A stretch of 54,769 nt of DNA from CAKOSP01 sp964549115 (GTDB taxonomy: Bacteria > Bacillota_I > Bacilli_A > RF39 > UBA660), in NCBI GenBank assembly GCA_964549115.1, contig CAZJTX010000003.1:1-54769 (forward strand), in the 5' to 3' direction. The position numbers and the translations under genes are program-made. The notes under the pieces were generated by a model. The model worked only from the letters and a program-made list of their open reading frames with translations, did not search any database and was not told the origin of the DNA. How positions within the stretch are numbered: position 1 is the first letter of the stretch; the number at the start of each line of letters is the position of its first letter. Positions 42,506 to 51,340 of this stretch are shown piece by piece.

Positions 42506-42569
42506 AATACCTCCTTTTATTCTATCTTTATTTTAACATATCGATTATATATTTACAATTTATAAAAAA

Positions 42570-42590
42570 ACATTTCCTAGTCAGAAATGT
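42570..42590 (-). terminator. Terminator after the signal peptidase gene
   Basis: ACATTTC and GAAATGT form a 7-bp stem with a 7-nt loop, followed on the minus strand by TTTTTTTAT. It overlaps the TAG stop at 42577-42579. Confidence 0.75.
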
Positions 42591-43395
42591 CTTTTAAATC
42601 ATCATATATTTTTGATAAATGTTCTTCTTTTGTTTCGCTTTTTTTATCATACATATTGAGACTAATAATTTTAATTAAAGGTTCTTCTTTTCTCTTCCTA
42701 TATGGAAGACGAAGTCTTCTGTTAAAAGTTAAATTATATCTCGGATTTTTTACTTTTGGACTAAATTCTTTGACCAACTTCAAGATTTCTTTTATTATTA
42801 CAAGTAAAGCTGGTAAAATAACAACTACTAACCACCCAAACCTACTTGCTAGGAAGAATTGAACTCTGCCTAATTGTGGAATTCTAGTAGATACTTTTCC
42901 AATAATGGATTCAAACGCTACTGGTGTTGGATCTTGTATAAAGTTATTGTCGCCCTTAGTTGTATATTTATAATTATTATGTTCATCAATTATTATTTCA
43001 GTTATACGATGGGTTACAACAATATTTTGTCCTAATTTAAAATCACTTGAATGAAATGTAATTACATCACCTATCTGGATATCTTTAGGGTCCGTCACTC
43101 TTTTAGATATTGCAACATCATATACATTTAAATTAGGTTCCATACTAGGACTTATTATTGTATATAATCCAAATGGTGGTTCACTTCCAATTCCTTTTTT
43201 TTGATATATTTTTACTGAAACAAAATAATATAATAAAAGAGCAGCGCACACAACTAACAATAAAAAAATGGTCCAACTTATAATAAAACCTATATATTTA
43301 AAAGGTTTCTTAAGTTTTTCATCATAATAATTCATAAACTTGGAATTTCTGAATCGTTTTTGACTGCCAAGATAAAAATCAGTTATGTTACTCAT
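42577..43395 (-). CDS. SipW/ER-type signal peptidase I with C-terminal extension
   Basis: Signal peptidases cut signal peptides on the outer face of the membrane. This 272-residue protein has a basic start and a membrane helix (about 33-60). The catalytic motif SPSMEP has Ser84. VVTHRI has His129 where bacterial Lep-type enzymes have Lys, so it is the Ser/His archaeal/ER (SipW) type. TKGDNN follows (about 147-152). A second membrane helix (about 190-210) and a basic cytosolic tail of about 60 residues (NRRLRLPYRKRKEEP) complete it. SipW enzymes often serve special substrates such as biofilm fibres. It may process the surface proteins in this window (inference). Confidence 0.88.
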   Translation of the reverse strand: MSNITDFYLGSQKRFRNSKFMNYYDEKLKKPFKYIGFIISWTIFLLLVVCAALLLYYFVSVKIYQKKGIGSEPPFGLYTIISPSMEPNLNVYDVAISKRVTDPKDIQIGDVITFHSSDFKLGQNIVVTHRITEIIIDEHNNYKYTTKGDNNFIQDPTPVAFESIIGKVSTRIPQLGRVQFFLASRFGWLVVVILPALLVIIKEILKLVKEFSPKVKNPRYNLTFNRRLRLPYRKRKEEPLIKIISLNMYDKKSETKEEHLSKIYDDLKDISD

Positions 43396-43452
43396 GCTTC
43401 CCTTCCTATTCTATTTAATTATAACTTAATCTATATTAAATAACAATTTAAT

Positions 43453-45180
43453 TTACCACGAACTTCCGCCGCCGCCACCGCTTCCACCACCAGAGAATCC
43501 ACCGCCACCGCCAAATCCGCCACCTGAAAATCCGCCACCGCCTTCTGATGGAGGCCTCTTCACCATTGAACTCTGAGCTGATTGATAAGTGGTATTCATA
43601 AAATTCGAAAAAACATACATATCAAAAGCACTTGTGCCTTCGTACCAATCCGGAGGTGTTTTAATTATCGACTCGAATTTTTTAATCCACACGCTTGATA
43701 CACCCAAGACATATGTATAAGGTAAAATGTTATAAAAATATTGAGGATCAGATTCTACTAACTCTTCTAATTTGTCTTTTTCAGCATTTTCCAAAAAATG
43801 CTTAAAACCATTAATTTTACCTAATATTTCTAAACCTTTTTCGTTTCTTTTAGGTTTAAAAAACAAAAATAAAGCTAATAACCCGGTCATTATTAAAGCA
43901 TAAATTTTGATGTATTTATATATTGGAAAAAGATCGTATATTTCTCTATGTGTTATTACTCCATATTTAATATAAATACCCAAACTTGAAAGCACTAAGG
44001 TTATTGCTGCTAAAACAAAAATATGTATTTTTTTTGTATTGTATGTCAAATCAAATATTGTTTTTTTGTTTTTAGTTGTATTAACACTTCTAGTTATTGA
44101 AGTAATCGTGGTATAAAACTTTTCTGCTAAATCTTGTTCTGTTACAACATTTTTTGTTTTAAATAAGCCATTCATAAAAGTTTTCTCTTGTTTATTATCC
44201 AAATCATAATCTTTTAACTTAGTTAGCTCAAAACTTTTCTTTTTAAATAGTTTACCAGCGGTAGTTTCTTTTATACTAATAAAACCTTTATTAGCAAGAT
44301 ATATTAATAGCGACACTACATCTTTTTCACTTAATTTTCCTTTGTAATTATACGCCAGATCTATACTGTTTATATCATTTGGCGGATAAAATTCTACAAC
44401 ATCAACCGGTTTTTCCGACTTAGAGTGTTTACTCCACATTAAATATACATATATCAAAAAGAAAATCGGTAAAATAAATGATAGTATCAAAAATATATTT
44501 ATTTCTGGTTTTATTTTATTATAATAACCCTCTTCTAGTTCAATTCTAATCGTCAATCCTTCATATGGATTTAACATAGTGTTAAGAGTCCCGCTTATAA
44601 CATTATCTTTTATATCATATGTTATGTCCTCGTCTTTTGCCTCTCCATACTCCCCATAAGAAAATCCGACTTTATCATGATCAAAATCTTTTGGCATATT
44701 TATACTAAATGACACATTATTTATTGTCGTATCCCACTCCGGACCAATCAAATTAAAATAAAACTCATCAAATTCTTCGGTTCTATCATCGCCAATATTA
44801 TATTTATATTGAATTTCATAAAATTGACTACCAATAATTTCTCTATTTGGATCGCCTATTTTAATGTGTTTATAATAATTATCAGCACTAACACTTTTTT
44901 TGTTATTAACTTTTATTTTGTTTATAGAAGCAATTTTTCTAACACTTGTTCCGTCTGTTCTTTTTACTAAAGAATTATAAGGTACTTTTCTAATTATTCC
45001 GTGTCTTCTATATTCAAAATCCACCAATAATTGTTCTTTTATGTCGTAGGAATTGTCTAAATTAACAACTATATCTATATGATATTTTTCAATTGTGAAC
45101 GCTTCAGCTCCAAATACATTTTTAGCAAATAAAAAAAGACATGATAGCGTTATTACTAAAAATCTTCTTTTATTTTTCAT
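43453..45180 (-). CDS. DUF2207-domain membrane protein, partner of LemA
   Basis: This 575-residue protein has a signal peptide and an N-terminal DUF2207 beta domain (about 30-220, e.g. YHIDIVVNLDNSYDIKEQLLVDFEYRRHG). Membrane helices lie at about 228-248 and 390-440, with a cytosolic part between them. The C-terminus is Gly/Ser-rich (GGGFSGGGFGGGGG) and ends SSW. DUF2207 proteins with Gly-rich tails regularly sit next to lemA, as here (1-nt overlap). The function of the pair is not established; a role in envelope stress is proposed for some members. The tail is low-complexity and codon-rich in GG. Confidence 0.9.
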   Translation of the reverse strand: MKNKRRFLVITLSCLFLFAKNVFGAEAFTIEKYHIDIVVNLDNSYDIKEQLLVDFEYRRHGIIRKVPYNSLVKRTDGTSVRKIASINKIKVNNKKSVSADNYYKHIKIGDPNREIIGSQFYEIQYKYNIGDDRTEEFDEFYFNLIGPEWDTTINNVSFSINMPKDFDHDKVGFSYGEYGEAKDEDITYDIKDNVISGTLNTMLNPYEGLTIRIELEEGYYNKIKPEINIFLILSFILPIFFLIYVYLMWSKHSKSEKPVDVVEFYPPNDINSIDLAYNYKGKLSEKDVVSLLIYLANKGFISIKETTAGKLFKKKSFELTKLKDYDLDNKQEKTFMNGLFKTKNVVTEQDLAEKFYTTITSITRSVNTTKNKKTIFDLTYNTKKIHIFVLAAITLVLSSLGIYIKYGVITHREIYDLFPIYKYIKIYALIMTGLLALFLFFKPKRNEKGLEILGKINGFKHFLENAEKDKLEELVESDPQYFYNILPYTYVLGVSSVWIKKFESIIKTPPDWYEGTSAFDMYVFSNFMNTTYQSAQSSMVKRPPSEGGGGFSGGGFGGGGGFSGGGSGGGGGSSW

Positions 45181-45734
45181 TAAAATTCTACCTTAACGTT
45201 TTGTCTTTCTTCATCAGCTGTTTCAAACATTTTTTCAGCTTTATAGTTAAATATACTTGCAACTATATTGCTTGGAAATAATTGTATCTTATCATTGAAG
45301 TTTCTTACTACTGCATTATAATATTTTCTAGCATTAGCTATGTCTTCTTCTGTTTTACTTAATTCCCTTTTTAATTCTAAAAAGTTTTCATTAGCTTTTA
45401 ATTCTGGATAATTTTCCACAACTACAAGTAATTTCGAAATATCTTTACTTAATTGTTCGTTTGTAGCTAATTTATCTTCACTAGACATGTTGTCATAGTT
45501 ATCAACTTTTCTTAATTTAACAATATTTTCTAACGTTTCTTTTTCATGTTTAGCGTATCCTTTAACACTCTCCACTAAATTTGGTATTAAATCCCATCTC
45601 TTCTTCAGATAAACATCCATAGTAGAGAATGATTCCTTTACCCTATTAGATAATTGAACTAAACTATTTCTAACTTTAATCACATAGAACACTATAAGTA
45701 ATAATATTACAATAAATCCTATTAAATATGGCAT
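45180..45734 (-). CDS. lemA: LemA family protein
   Basis: This 184-residue protein has one N-terminal membrane helix (about 3-20) followed by a long four-helix LemA domain. NSLVQLSNRVKESFSTMDV, LKKRWDLIPNLVESVKGYAKHE and IANARKYYNAVVRNFNDKI are hallmark segments, and the C-terminus FPSNIVASIFNYK is typical too. LemA proteins are membrane proteins of unclear molecular function. An AAAGGAGG site precedes the ATG. It is the first gene of the lemA-DUF2207 unit and lies just after tRNA-Cys. Confidence 0.95.
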   Translation of the reverse strand: MPYLIGFIVILLLIVFYVIKVRNSLVQLSNRVKESFSTMDVYLKKRWDLIPNLVESVKGYAKHEKETLENIVKLRKVDNYDNMSSEDKLATNEQLSKDISKLLVVVENYPELKANENFLELKRELSKTEEDIANARKYYNAVVRNFNDKIQLFPSNIVASIFNYKAEKMFETADEERQNVKVEF

Positions 45735-45776
45735 AATATTCCTCCTTTTATTTTTATTTCTTTATAACATATTTAT

Positions 45777-45850
45777 TGGAGGGACCAGACGGATTCGAAC
45801 CGACGCTAAAGGTGTTGCAGACCTTGGCCTTACCACTTGGCTATGGTCCC
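45777..45850 (-). tRNA. tRNA-Cys (GCA)
   Basis: The minus strand folds into a normal 74-nt tRNA. Acceptor GGGACCA pairs with TGGTCCC. The D arm is GCC...GGC, and the anticodon stem AAGGT/ACCTT holds loop CTGCAAC (anticodon GCA). The T arm has GGTTCGAATCC, and the CCA end is encoded. It is the only tRNA in the window; its promoter is at 45874-45902. Confidence 0.97.
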
Positions 45851-45873
45851 AAATATGCTTCTAAAGCACCTTT

Positions 45874-45902
45874 ATTTTAGTATAATTAAACTAATAAGTC
45901 AA
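45874..45902 (-). promoter_or_regulatory. Promoter of tRNA-Cys
   Basis: TTGACT (45897-45902), a 17-nt spacer and TAAAAT (45874-45879) lie on the minus strand just before the tRNA. The -35 box overlaps the stop codon of the upstream gene, 45899-47518. A small TGCTT/AAGCA hairpin lies in the short leader. Confidence 0.7.
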
Positions 45903-47518
45903 TTTTTTAATTCAATAATATATTGTTTGTTTCTAATAGTAATTAACAAATTAATTTTACTAGCTTCTTGAATATTGCCCGCTACTTTTAATGCTGCTAA
46001 ATTTGGATCATATTTAGAGTGTACTGCCTCAACGTCAGATATGTGTTTTACATCATTTATAAAATATTCTATCTTAAAGGTGTCGTTAGCAAAACTTGAT
46101 AGATTTTTTGTTGTTTTAAAATACTCAGTTGATTCATCAAATGAAAATTCAGTGTTTAAACCCAATATTGTTTTAGACGAATCGTGACCAAACACTCCGG
46201 GTGTAATATTGTCATAATATTTCTTGCATTTTTCATTAACACATTTTTCATATTCGTATGTATAACTTTTATCTATGGCATATTTTTCTATTTTTATATA
46301 ACTATTACCTAGGTTCGTATTATTAAACCTTATTTCATCATTTAAAGAATGTTCTGAGACTACTTGAACTTTGTCTAATATAATTGGCTTTAATTTCAAA
46401 ATACTATATACAGGGTACGCAACGTTGTTTTTTATTACAACGTTTTGATAAAATCTAAATTGATATTTATCACGCAAATTATCTTTATCAATTTCATATG
46501 GTAATACAACAATATATTCAGAATTCCTTCTAATTAAAGGAAGATTAAAAGGTACGCCATAATCTTTGAATAAATTACTATATCCAACCGAGGGTAAGAT
46601 ACTTTTCTTTTTCGTGTTATTAAATAAAGAATATTTATTAACATCAACAGTAAGATCTTTTTTAGTGTTGTTTTTTATACTCATCTTTAATAAAACATAG
46701 TATTTGTTCTTTTTTATTTTATTTCCTTTTAAATCAACATCGGTTATAACCGCGTCCAATATTTTAGTTTCTAAATTATTAAAAGTCACTGCTTGATTCA
46801 TTTTAAAAGATGTACTTCTAATTTGATTTCTATTTTTAACAACATAATTAATCGATACAAGACTAAATACAGATAATAACACTATTACTACAAATTTGTT
46901 TTCCAGTATATAGTATCTAAATTCTCGTACAAATCGCCTTAAATTTCTTTCGGTTTTATATGTATCAAATGAAACACTAAATTCTATTTCCTCATCATCT
47001 GATGATGTTATTTCCAATTCTTTTATATCCGCTTTAAAATTAAATTGTTTAACATTAAAACCAAGAGCTCTAATTGTTGTTACAACTATAAAACCTATTT
47101 GGGGTAAATATCCAAGTAATGTGATATCTTTTAATAATTTGGCGAACTCCGGTTCCAAAACTTCTTTTTCTAAACCTGTAAATACTGTGCCTATATATAA
47201 ATATCCTATTATCAATATTACATAGTATGTAAAGTAAAAAGAATATATCTTTTCTTTTTTCTTCTTAGATCTTAACAAAAGTATCATAAAAAACAATATT
47301 ACTAATACCGATAATACTGATATGTATAATATCGGATTAATAAAATTAGATTTAAAGTTGACCGTTATAATGGCACTGTATTGATTTTTAATATAGTTAA
47401 CAAAAAAACTATGTATTGCGCTTGTTTTTGTTATTATATATACAGCTAAAATAGTTAATGCAAAGTGTATTAACTTGAATCTTTTTATTAAAAATGCATA
47501 TGGTTTTTTTAGTACCAC
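45899..47518 (-). CDS. Polytopic membrane protein with extracellular Ig-like C-terminal domain
   Basis: This 539-residue protein has about five hydrophobic helices in the first 240 residues (e.g. ILYISVLSVLVILFFMILLL, FVVIVLLSVFSLVSINYVV). A charged cytosolic loop (about 170-205) lies between them. Then come about 300 residues outside. The first outer domain (MNQAVTFNNLETKILDAVITD, KNKYYVLLKMSIKNNTKKDL) has the pattern of DUF4352-type immunoglobulin-like domains. A CVNEKCKKYYD pair is present further on. Start is GTG with GAGGG before it. Family not recognised; perhaps an envelope sensor or regulator (inference). Confidence 0.68.
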   Translation of the reverse strand: MVLKKPYAFLIKRFKLIHFALTILAVYIITKTSAIHSFFVNYIKNQYSAIITVNFKSNFINPILYISVLSVLVILFFMILLLRSKKKKEKIYSFYFTYYVILIIGYLYIGTVFTGLEKEVLEPEFAKLLKDITLLGYLPQIGFIVVTTIRALGFNVKQFNFKADIKELEITSSDDEEIEFSVSFDTYKTERNLRRFVREFRYYILENKFVVIVLLSVFSLVSINYVVKNRNQIRSTSFKMNQAVTFNNLETKILDAVITDVDLKGNKIKKNKYYVLLKMSIKNNTKKDLTVDVNKYSLFNNTKKKSILPSVGYSNLFKDYGVPFNLPLIRRNSEYIVVLPYEIDKDNLRDKYQFRFYQNVVIKNNVAYPVYSILKLKPIILDKVQVVSEHSLNDEIRFNNTNLGNSYIKIEKYAIDKSYTYEYEKCVNEKCKKYYDNITPGVFGHDSSKTILGLNTEFSFDESTEYFKTTKNLSSFANDTFKIEYFINDVKHISDVEAVHSKYDPNLAALKVAGNIQEASKINLLITIRNKQYIIELKN

Positions 47519-47567
47519 TCTAATCCCTCATTATATGTATTTTATCATATATATTTAGTTATATAAA

Positions 47568-48554
47568 CTATACAATATATATTAAGTTTTTATGGTTAAA
47601 CTTCCATTCTTTATAAGACAATATTTTGTTGAACCCTTTCACTAAGTTATAAACATATAAAGTGTCTTTATGTAAGAAATATACCTCAAAATCATTACTG
47701 TAAACAATATTTACATCCATATCTTCTAATATAATTAATTCGAAATCACTTAACTTATAAATTAAGTTGTTGTTTTTTATTCTAAAATATATCTCTTCTT
47801 TATATTCTTCTAATTCTTGTTTAGTATATTTAATTCCTTTATTATGAGTTGATAACCCCTTTTCAAATTCTAAAGTATATTCTTTTTCTTCCTTTACATC
47901 ATATAAATTAATTTCTTTCTTAACTTTATCTAAATATACCAAATCATAGCTATAATCGTGTTTCATTTCTCTTAATTTATATTTGAAAGTGTCCAAATTT
48001 AATAAATAGTACGAATTAAAGTAATAATCCTGGTCATAATTAGGTATTAAATAATTATTATCTAATCTTTTTATTAAAACTGGTTTATATTCATCTTTGT
48101 TTAAAATTTTTATTTCTTTTTGTGTTTCTTTGTTAATAATTATAAATCCTTTATAGTTCCACAAAAGATATGTTTTATTACTCAAATTATACATATTAAC
48201 TTCTTTATAAGTTCCCTTTTTTTCATAATCATTATGAAATTCATACGACGAATAATATAAACCATCTTTACACATTGTAAAAAATGGTAGTTTTCCCTCA
48301 ATTGAGATGCAATTATCAACTATATCGATTTTTCCAACTAATTTTCTTTCTTCTAAGTAATCACTTTTAATATTAAACTTAAAACCTTCAATCAAAAAAG
48401 TATATAACTCCATATCTTTGTTATATTTTTCAACAACTTTATAGGTTCCTACATTATAGTTATATACATATGATCTTTCTTGTTTGTTTATAAATGAAAA
48501 ACTAATAATTATAAGAAAGATTATAAACAAAAATAATATATTTTTTTTACTCAT
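47568..48554 (-). CDS. Exported or membrane-anchored protein of unknown function
   Basis: This 328-residue protein has an N-terminal hydrophobic helix (about 5-22, KNILFLFIIFLIIISFSFI) that is a signal anchor or uncleaved signal. A Tyr/Lys/Leu-rich domain of about 300 residues, probably a beta propeller-like fold, follows. It shows repeated LxxYxxxx strands (TYLLWNYKGFIIINKET, YYLLNLDTFKY). No lipobox is evident. It starts inside the end of the PH-domain gene (8-nt overlap), so the two are translated together. Not recognised. Confidence 0.62.
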   Translation of the reverse strand: MSKKNILFLFIIFLIIISFSFINKQERSYVYNYNVGTYKVVEKYNKDMELYTFLIEGFKFNIKSDYLEERKLVGKIDIVDNCISIEGKLPFFTMCKDGLYYSSYEFHNDYEKKGTYKEVNMYNLSNKTYLLWNYKGFIIINKETQKEIKILNKDEYKPVLIKRLDNNYLIPNYDQDYYFNSYYLLNLDTFKYKLREMKHDYSYDLVYLDKVKKEINLYDVKEEKEYTLEFEKGLSTHNKGIKYTKQELEEYKEEIYFRIKNNNLIYKLSDFELIILEDMDVNIVYSNDFEVYFLHKDTLYVYNLVKGFNKILSYKEWKFNHKNLIYIV

Positions 48555-48987
48555 TTTGTTCTCTTTGCCTATATAACCTTTTTGCTTTCATCATATATTC
48601 AGATACATTAGTTTCTATATTAGCTAATCCTTTTTTACTTAAATTAGTTATAATTATTTTCTCTTTCACTGTATCTATTATAATTCTTCCCCAAATTAAC
48701 CCTTGGTAGACTTTTAAATCATTATATAAATCCGGAGTTACTGAAGTTAAAAAATAACCCCATAATACTCTTTTTTGACCTATTAGGATTCTTTTAGATG
48801 TAACAGCAACAACGCATGAGTTAAAAAATTCGCTAAATTTATGATTTTTTTGTCCCACAAAAGCATATAATACTTCTTCGTTAGGATTTAAATGTCTTTC
48901 TATTACACTAGCGTGCTTTTTAATTCTCCAAGCTACATTACCTGGAAATTCTTCTTTATATTCCATTGCTTTTTTATAAGTTGTCAT
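48547..48987 (-). CDS. Bacterial PH-domain protein
   Basis: Residues about 30-135 of this 146-residue soluble protein fit a bacterial pleckstrin-homology-like domain (bPH/YvbH-like). HLNPNEEVLYAFVGQKNH is followed by CVVAVTSKRILIGQKR, then the helix near the end. Such proteins are common, with unknown ligands. AGAGGTAAT precedes the ATG. It is coupled to the gene at 47568 by an 8-nt overlap. Confidence 0.72.
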   Translation of the reverse strand: MTTYKKAMEYKEEFPGNVAWRIKKHASVIERHLNPNEEVLYAFVGQKNHKFSEFFNSCVVAVTSKRILIGQKRVLWGYFLTSVTPDLYNDLKVYQGLIWGRIIIDTVKEKIIITNLSKKGLANIETNVSEYMMKAKRLYRQREQNE

Positions 48988-49042
48988 ATTACCTCTTTTC
49001 TAAAGTTATAATACAATATATATAATATTATTACAATATAAA

Positions 49043-49057
49043 AACACCCTAGGTGTT
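49043..49057 (-). terminator. Terminator of tmRNA
   Basis: AACACC and GGTGTT form a 6-bp stem with a 3-nt loop, followed on the minus strand by TTTTTAT. It lies 11 nt past the tmRNA CCA end. Confidence 0.78.
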
Positions 49058-49067
49058 ATATAAAATA

Positions 49068-49417
49068 TGGTGGAGCAGACGAGAATTGAACTCGTGTCCA
49101 TATCACAATAATACACAATATCTACAAGTTTAGTTTAATTTGTGTGTCCTCCTAATATGGTTTAAACTTACCTTAGTTAGAAGTGAGTTTAGTAATTATT
49201 CTAATATACCTCCCAAACATAAGTATATTTATATCTTATATTAATGATCCTCTATCTTAGTCTATAAGAAATCCTAAGTAGAAGAGCTCCCAAGCCTGTT
49301 AGGCGTATTGAGGAGCGAAACTATAATTAGCTTCGTTATTTAATTTTTATATGTATTTAAAGTATACCTACTACTTGCAATCATGCTTATAAATGTATGT
49401 CGAAACCAATCTGCCCC
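49068..49417 (-). ncRNA. ssrA: tmRNA (SsrA)
   Basis: tmRNA rescues stalled ribosomes and tags the unfinished protein. The 5' end GGGGCAGATTGGTTTCGACA and 3' end GTTCAATTCTCGTCTGCTCCACCA form the tRNA-like part with an encoded CCA; GGGGCAG pairs with CTGCTCC. The tag stop TAA (49299-49301) lies in the loop of GCCTaacAGGC within a GCTCC/GGGAGC helix, as in other tmRNAs. The in-frame tag reads at most KLNNEANYSFAPQYA; a 10-residue ANYSFAPQYA from GCT is another option. It ends in YA and not the common LAA. Length is 350 nt. The region 48988-49512 contains nothing else clear. Confidence 0.95.
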
Positions 49418-49512
49418 GTGCGTATATATTAGCATATTATAAGATATAAGTAAATTATATGTGGCTGTTTCTTAGCCCTTTGTTAATGCTTCTTCAACTT
49501 CGTTTTTTAATA

Positions 49513-50487
49513 TTATGTTATATCAGATGTTGATTTAGCAGTTAAGGCAAGTGTAGTAAACTCTTCTTTTAAATATAAAGGATATGCAGCCATTGCTATC
49601 ATTGCAGCATTATCTGTACAATACTCAATACTAGGTGTATAAACATTACCATTATAAGTATCAAATAAACTTTTAATTTCTTTATTTAAATATTTATTAG
49701 CGGATACACCACCAGCCACTATTATATTTGTTATTTTAGTATCTTCTATTACTCTTTTTAATACATTAGTGATTTGTAATGCAGCGTAATATTGAAAACT
49801 ATTTGCTATGTTTGAAACATCTATTAATTCATTCCTTTGTTTTTTATTATTAACTAAATTAATAACACTTGTTTTAAGACCACTATAACTAAAGTCATAT
49901 GGATTATCTAAATTAGGCACTGGGAATTGATAAATGTTACTGCCGTCTAAAGCAGCTTTTTCAACACCAGGTCCTCCTGGATAAGGTATATTTAAAACTC
50001 TAGCTACTTTATCATAGCTCTCTCCTATCGCGTCATCTAATGTTTGTCCTAATTTAGTGAATTTATAATCCTCTTCCATCACCACTACTTCAGTATGACC
50101 ACCACTTACTACCAAAGCAAGAAGAGGAAAGTTTATATTATGTTCTATTTTAGAAGCATAAATATGACCTATTAAATGATTTACTTTAATTAAAGGTATA
50201 TTTAATAAATAAGAAAGAGATTTAGCAAATTCTACACCAACTAAAAGAGAACCAAGTAAACCAGGAGCGTACGCTACAGCTATAGCGTCTATATCTTCTA
50301 AAGTAATGTCTACATTATTTAATGTGTCTTCTAAAACTAATGTAATATTTTCAGTATGTTTTCTAGATGCAAGTTCTGGTATAACTCCACCATACTTAGT
50401 ATGAAGATCAATTTGTGATAAAACAGTATTAACTAGTACTTCTTTACCGTTTTTAACTATGGCTATACTTGTCTCATCACATGTAGT
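49513..50487 (-). CDS. tsaD: TsaD, tRNA t6A transferase subunit (N-terminus in gap)
   Basis: TsaD transfers threonylcarbamoyl to A37 of ANN-decoding tRNAs, making t6A with TsaB, TsaC and TsaE. The visible 325 codons start inside the canonical start, at TTCDETSIAIV. Only about 7-8 residues are missing in the N run. The metal-binding HLIGH (in VNHLIGHIYAS), SGGHTEVV, YPGGPGVEKAA and AGGVSANKYL are all present. Last gene of the tsaE-tsaB-rimI-tsaD operon. Confidence 0.95.
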   Translation of the reverse strand, partial: TTCDETSIAIVKNGKEVLVNTVLSQIDLHTKYGGVIPELASRKHTENITLVLEDTLNNVDITLEDIDAIAVAYAPGLLGSLLVGVEFAKSLSYLLNIPLIKVNHLIGHIYASKIEHNINFPLLALVVSGGHTEVVVMEEDYKFTKLGQTLDDAIGESYDKVARVLNIPYPGGPGVEKAALDGSNIYQFPVPNLDNPYDFSYSGLKTSVINLVNNKKQRNELIDVSNIANSFQYYAALQITNVLKRVIEDTKITNIIVAGGVSANKYLNKEIKSLFDTYNGNVYTPSIEYCTDNAAMIAMAAYPLYLKEEFTTLALTAKSTSDIT

Positions 50488-50587
50488 NNNNNNNNNNNNN
50501 NNNNNNNNNNNNNNNNNNNNNNNNNNNNNNNNNNNNNNNNNNNNNNNNNNNNNNNNNNNNNNNNNNNNNNNNNNNNNNNNNNNNNNN
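50488..50587. other. Assembly gap (100 N)
   Basis: Exactly 100 N, a placeholder for unknown length. It hides the 3' half of rimI and the first few codons of tsaD. The missing rimI part alone (about 70-80 codons) means the real gap is longer than 100 nt. Confidence 0.98.
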
Positions 50588-50799
50588 ACTACTATATTAA
50601 TAATGTCAATTTCATTATTTAATACAGTTAAATGTATAAATCCTAATATTTCTTCATAATCATATACATATATTTTATTTATATTGTCGTTTAACAATTT
50701 ATTTAAATCATATAGCTTTTCAAAGTTATTAACATAACTATTACCTATATCATTAATATGTTTAATATCAAATTTATTGTACAATCTTATATTATTCAT
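50588..50799 (-). CDS. rimI: RimI-like N-acetyltransferase (N-terminal fragment)
   Basis: Only 70 codons before the gap are visible: an N-terminal helix region and the first GNAT strands (YVYDYEEILGFIHLTVLNNEIDIINIV). The acetyl-CoA motif is in the gap. Its place between tsaB and tsaD matches rimI in many bacteria, which acetylates ribosomal protein S18 or related N-termini. It overlaps tsaB by 8 nt. The GNAT pattern itself supports only a general call; the name relies on context. Confidence 0.75.
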
Positions 50800-51340
50800 A
50801 ATCTAACTTTTTAATATATAATGGATTAACAAAATGAGGAATAGTCTCTTCCTTTTTCATCGCATAATCATATATTTTAGTATAATCTAACTCTATATTT
50901 GTATATACATGGTATTTGTTACTAAATTCTTCATACTCACTATTAGTTAGATATTTATATTCGCCGATTAGGTTATTGTCATGGTCAAATATACCTACAA
51001 AATATCCGTTATTTTCATCAATCGCAACTATTTTCTTATCTTCTTTTAAACTTACTGCTAGTTCTTCTAAAGTAGTAATAGTTCTAATAGGCACTTTTAA
51101 AATATAGGCAAATGTTTTAGCAACAGTTACTCCCAACCTAATACCAGTAAATGATCCAGGTCCATTTACTACAATAATATTATCAAGGTTTTCGTCTTCT
51201 AAGAGTTTTTTTATGCTAGGCATTAGTATTTGACTAGCATTTCTTTCGTGAGATAGCATTATCTCTTTATAAACTTTATTTTTTTTAAATAATTTTAATA
51301 TTAATTTTTCACTACTTGTATTAATATATAATGTTTTCAT
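50792..51340 (-). CDS. tsaB: TsaB, t6A biosynthesis scaffold subunit
   Basis: TsaB is a catalytically inactive TsaD paralog that dimerises with it. At 182 residues it is shorter than the E. coli protein but like Firmicute versions. The N-terminal INTSSEKLILKLF strand pair and VVNGPGSFTGIRLGVTVAKTFAYIL, with the family's GPGSFTGLR-type motif, are clear. Its start shares one base with the tsaE end and it overlaps rimI by 8 nt. Confidence 0.93.
   Translation of the reverse strand: MKTLYINTSSEKLILKLFKKNKVYKEIMLSHERNASQILMPSIKKLLEDENLDNIIVVNGPGSFTGIRLGVTVAKTFAYILKVPIRTITTLEELAVSLKEDKKIVAIDENNGYFVGIFDHDNNLIGEYKYLTNSEYEEFSNKYHVYTNIELDYTKIYDYAMKKEETIPHFVNPLYIKKLDYE

Noticed and set aside
43453..43560. 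Repeat or recombination array
   Set aside because: The GGC/TCC-rich stretch encodes the Gly/Ser tail typical of DUF2207 proteins.
49461..49480. Terminator hairpin after tsaD
   Set aside because: A GGCT/AGCC stem exists, but it is only 4 bp and has no following T-run on the minus strand.
49513..50799. RimI-TsaD fusion protein
   Set aside because: The frame match across 100 N is chance. The two halves are separate genes, and the N run is a placeholder of unknown length.
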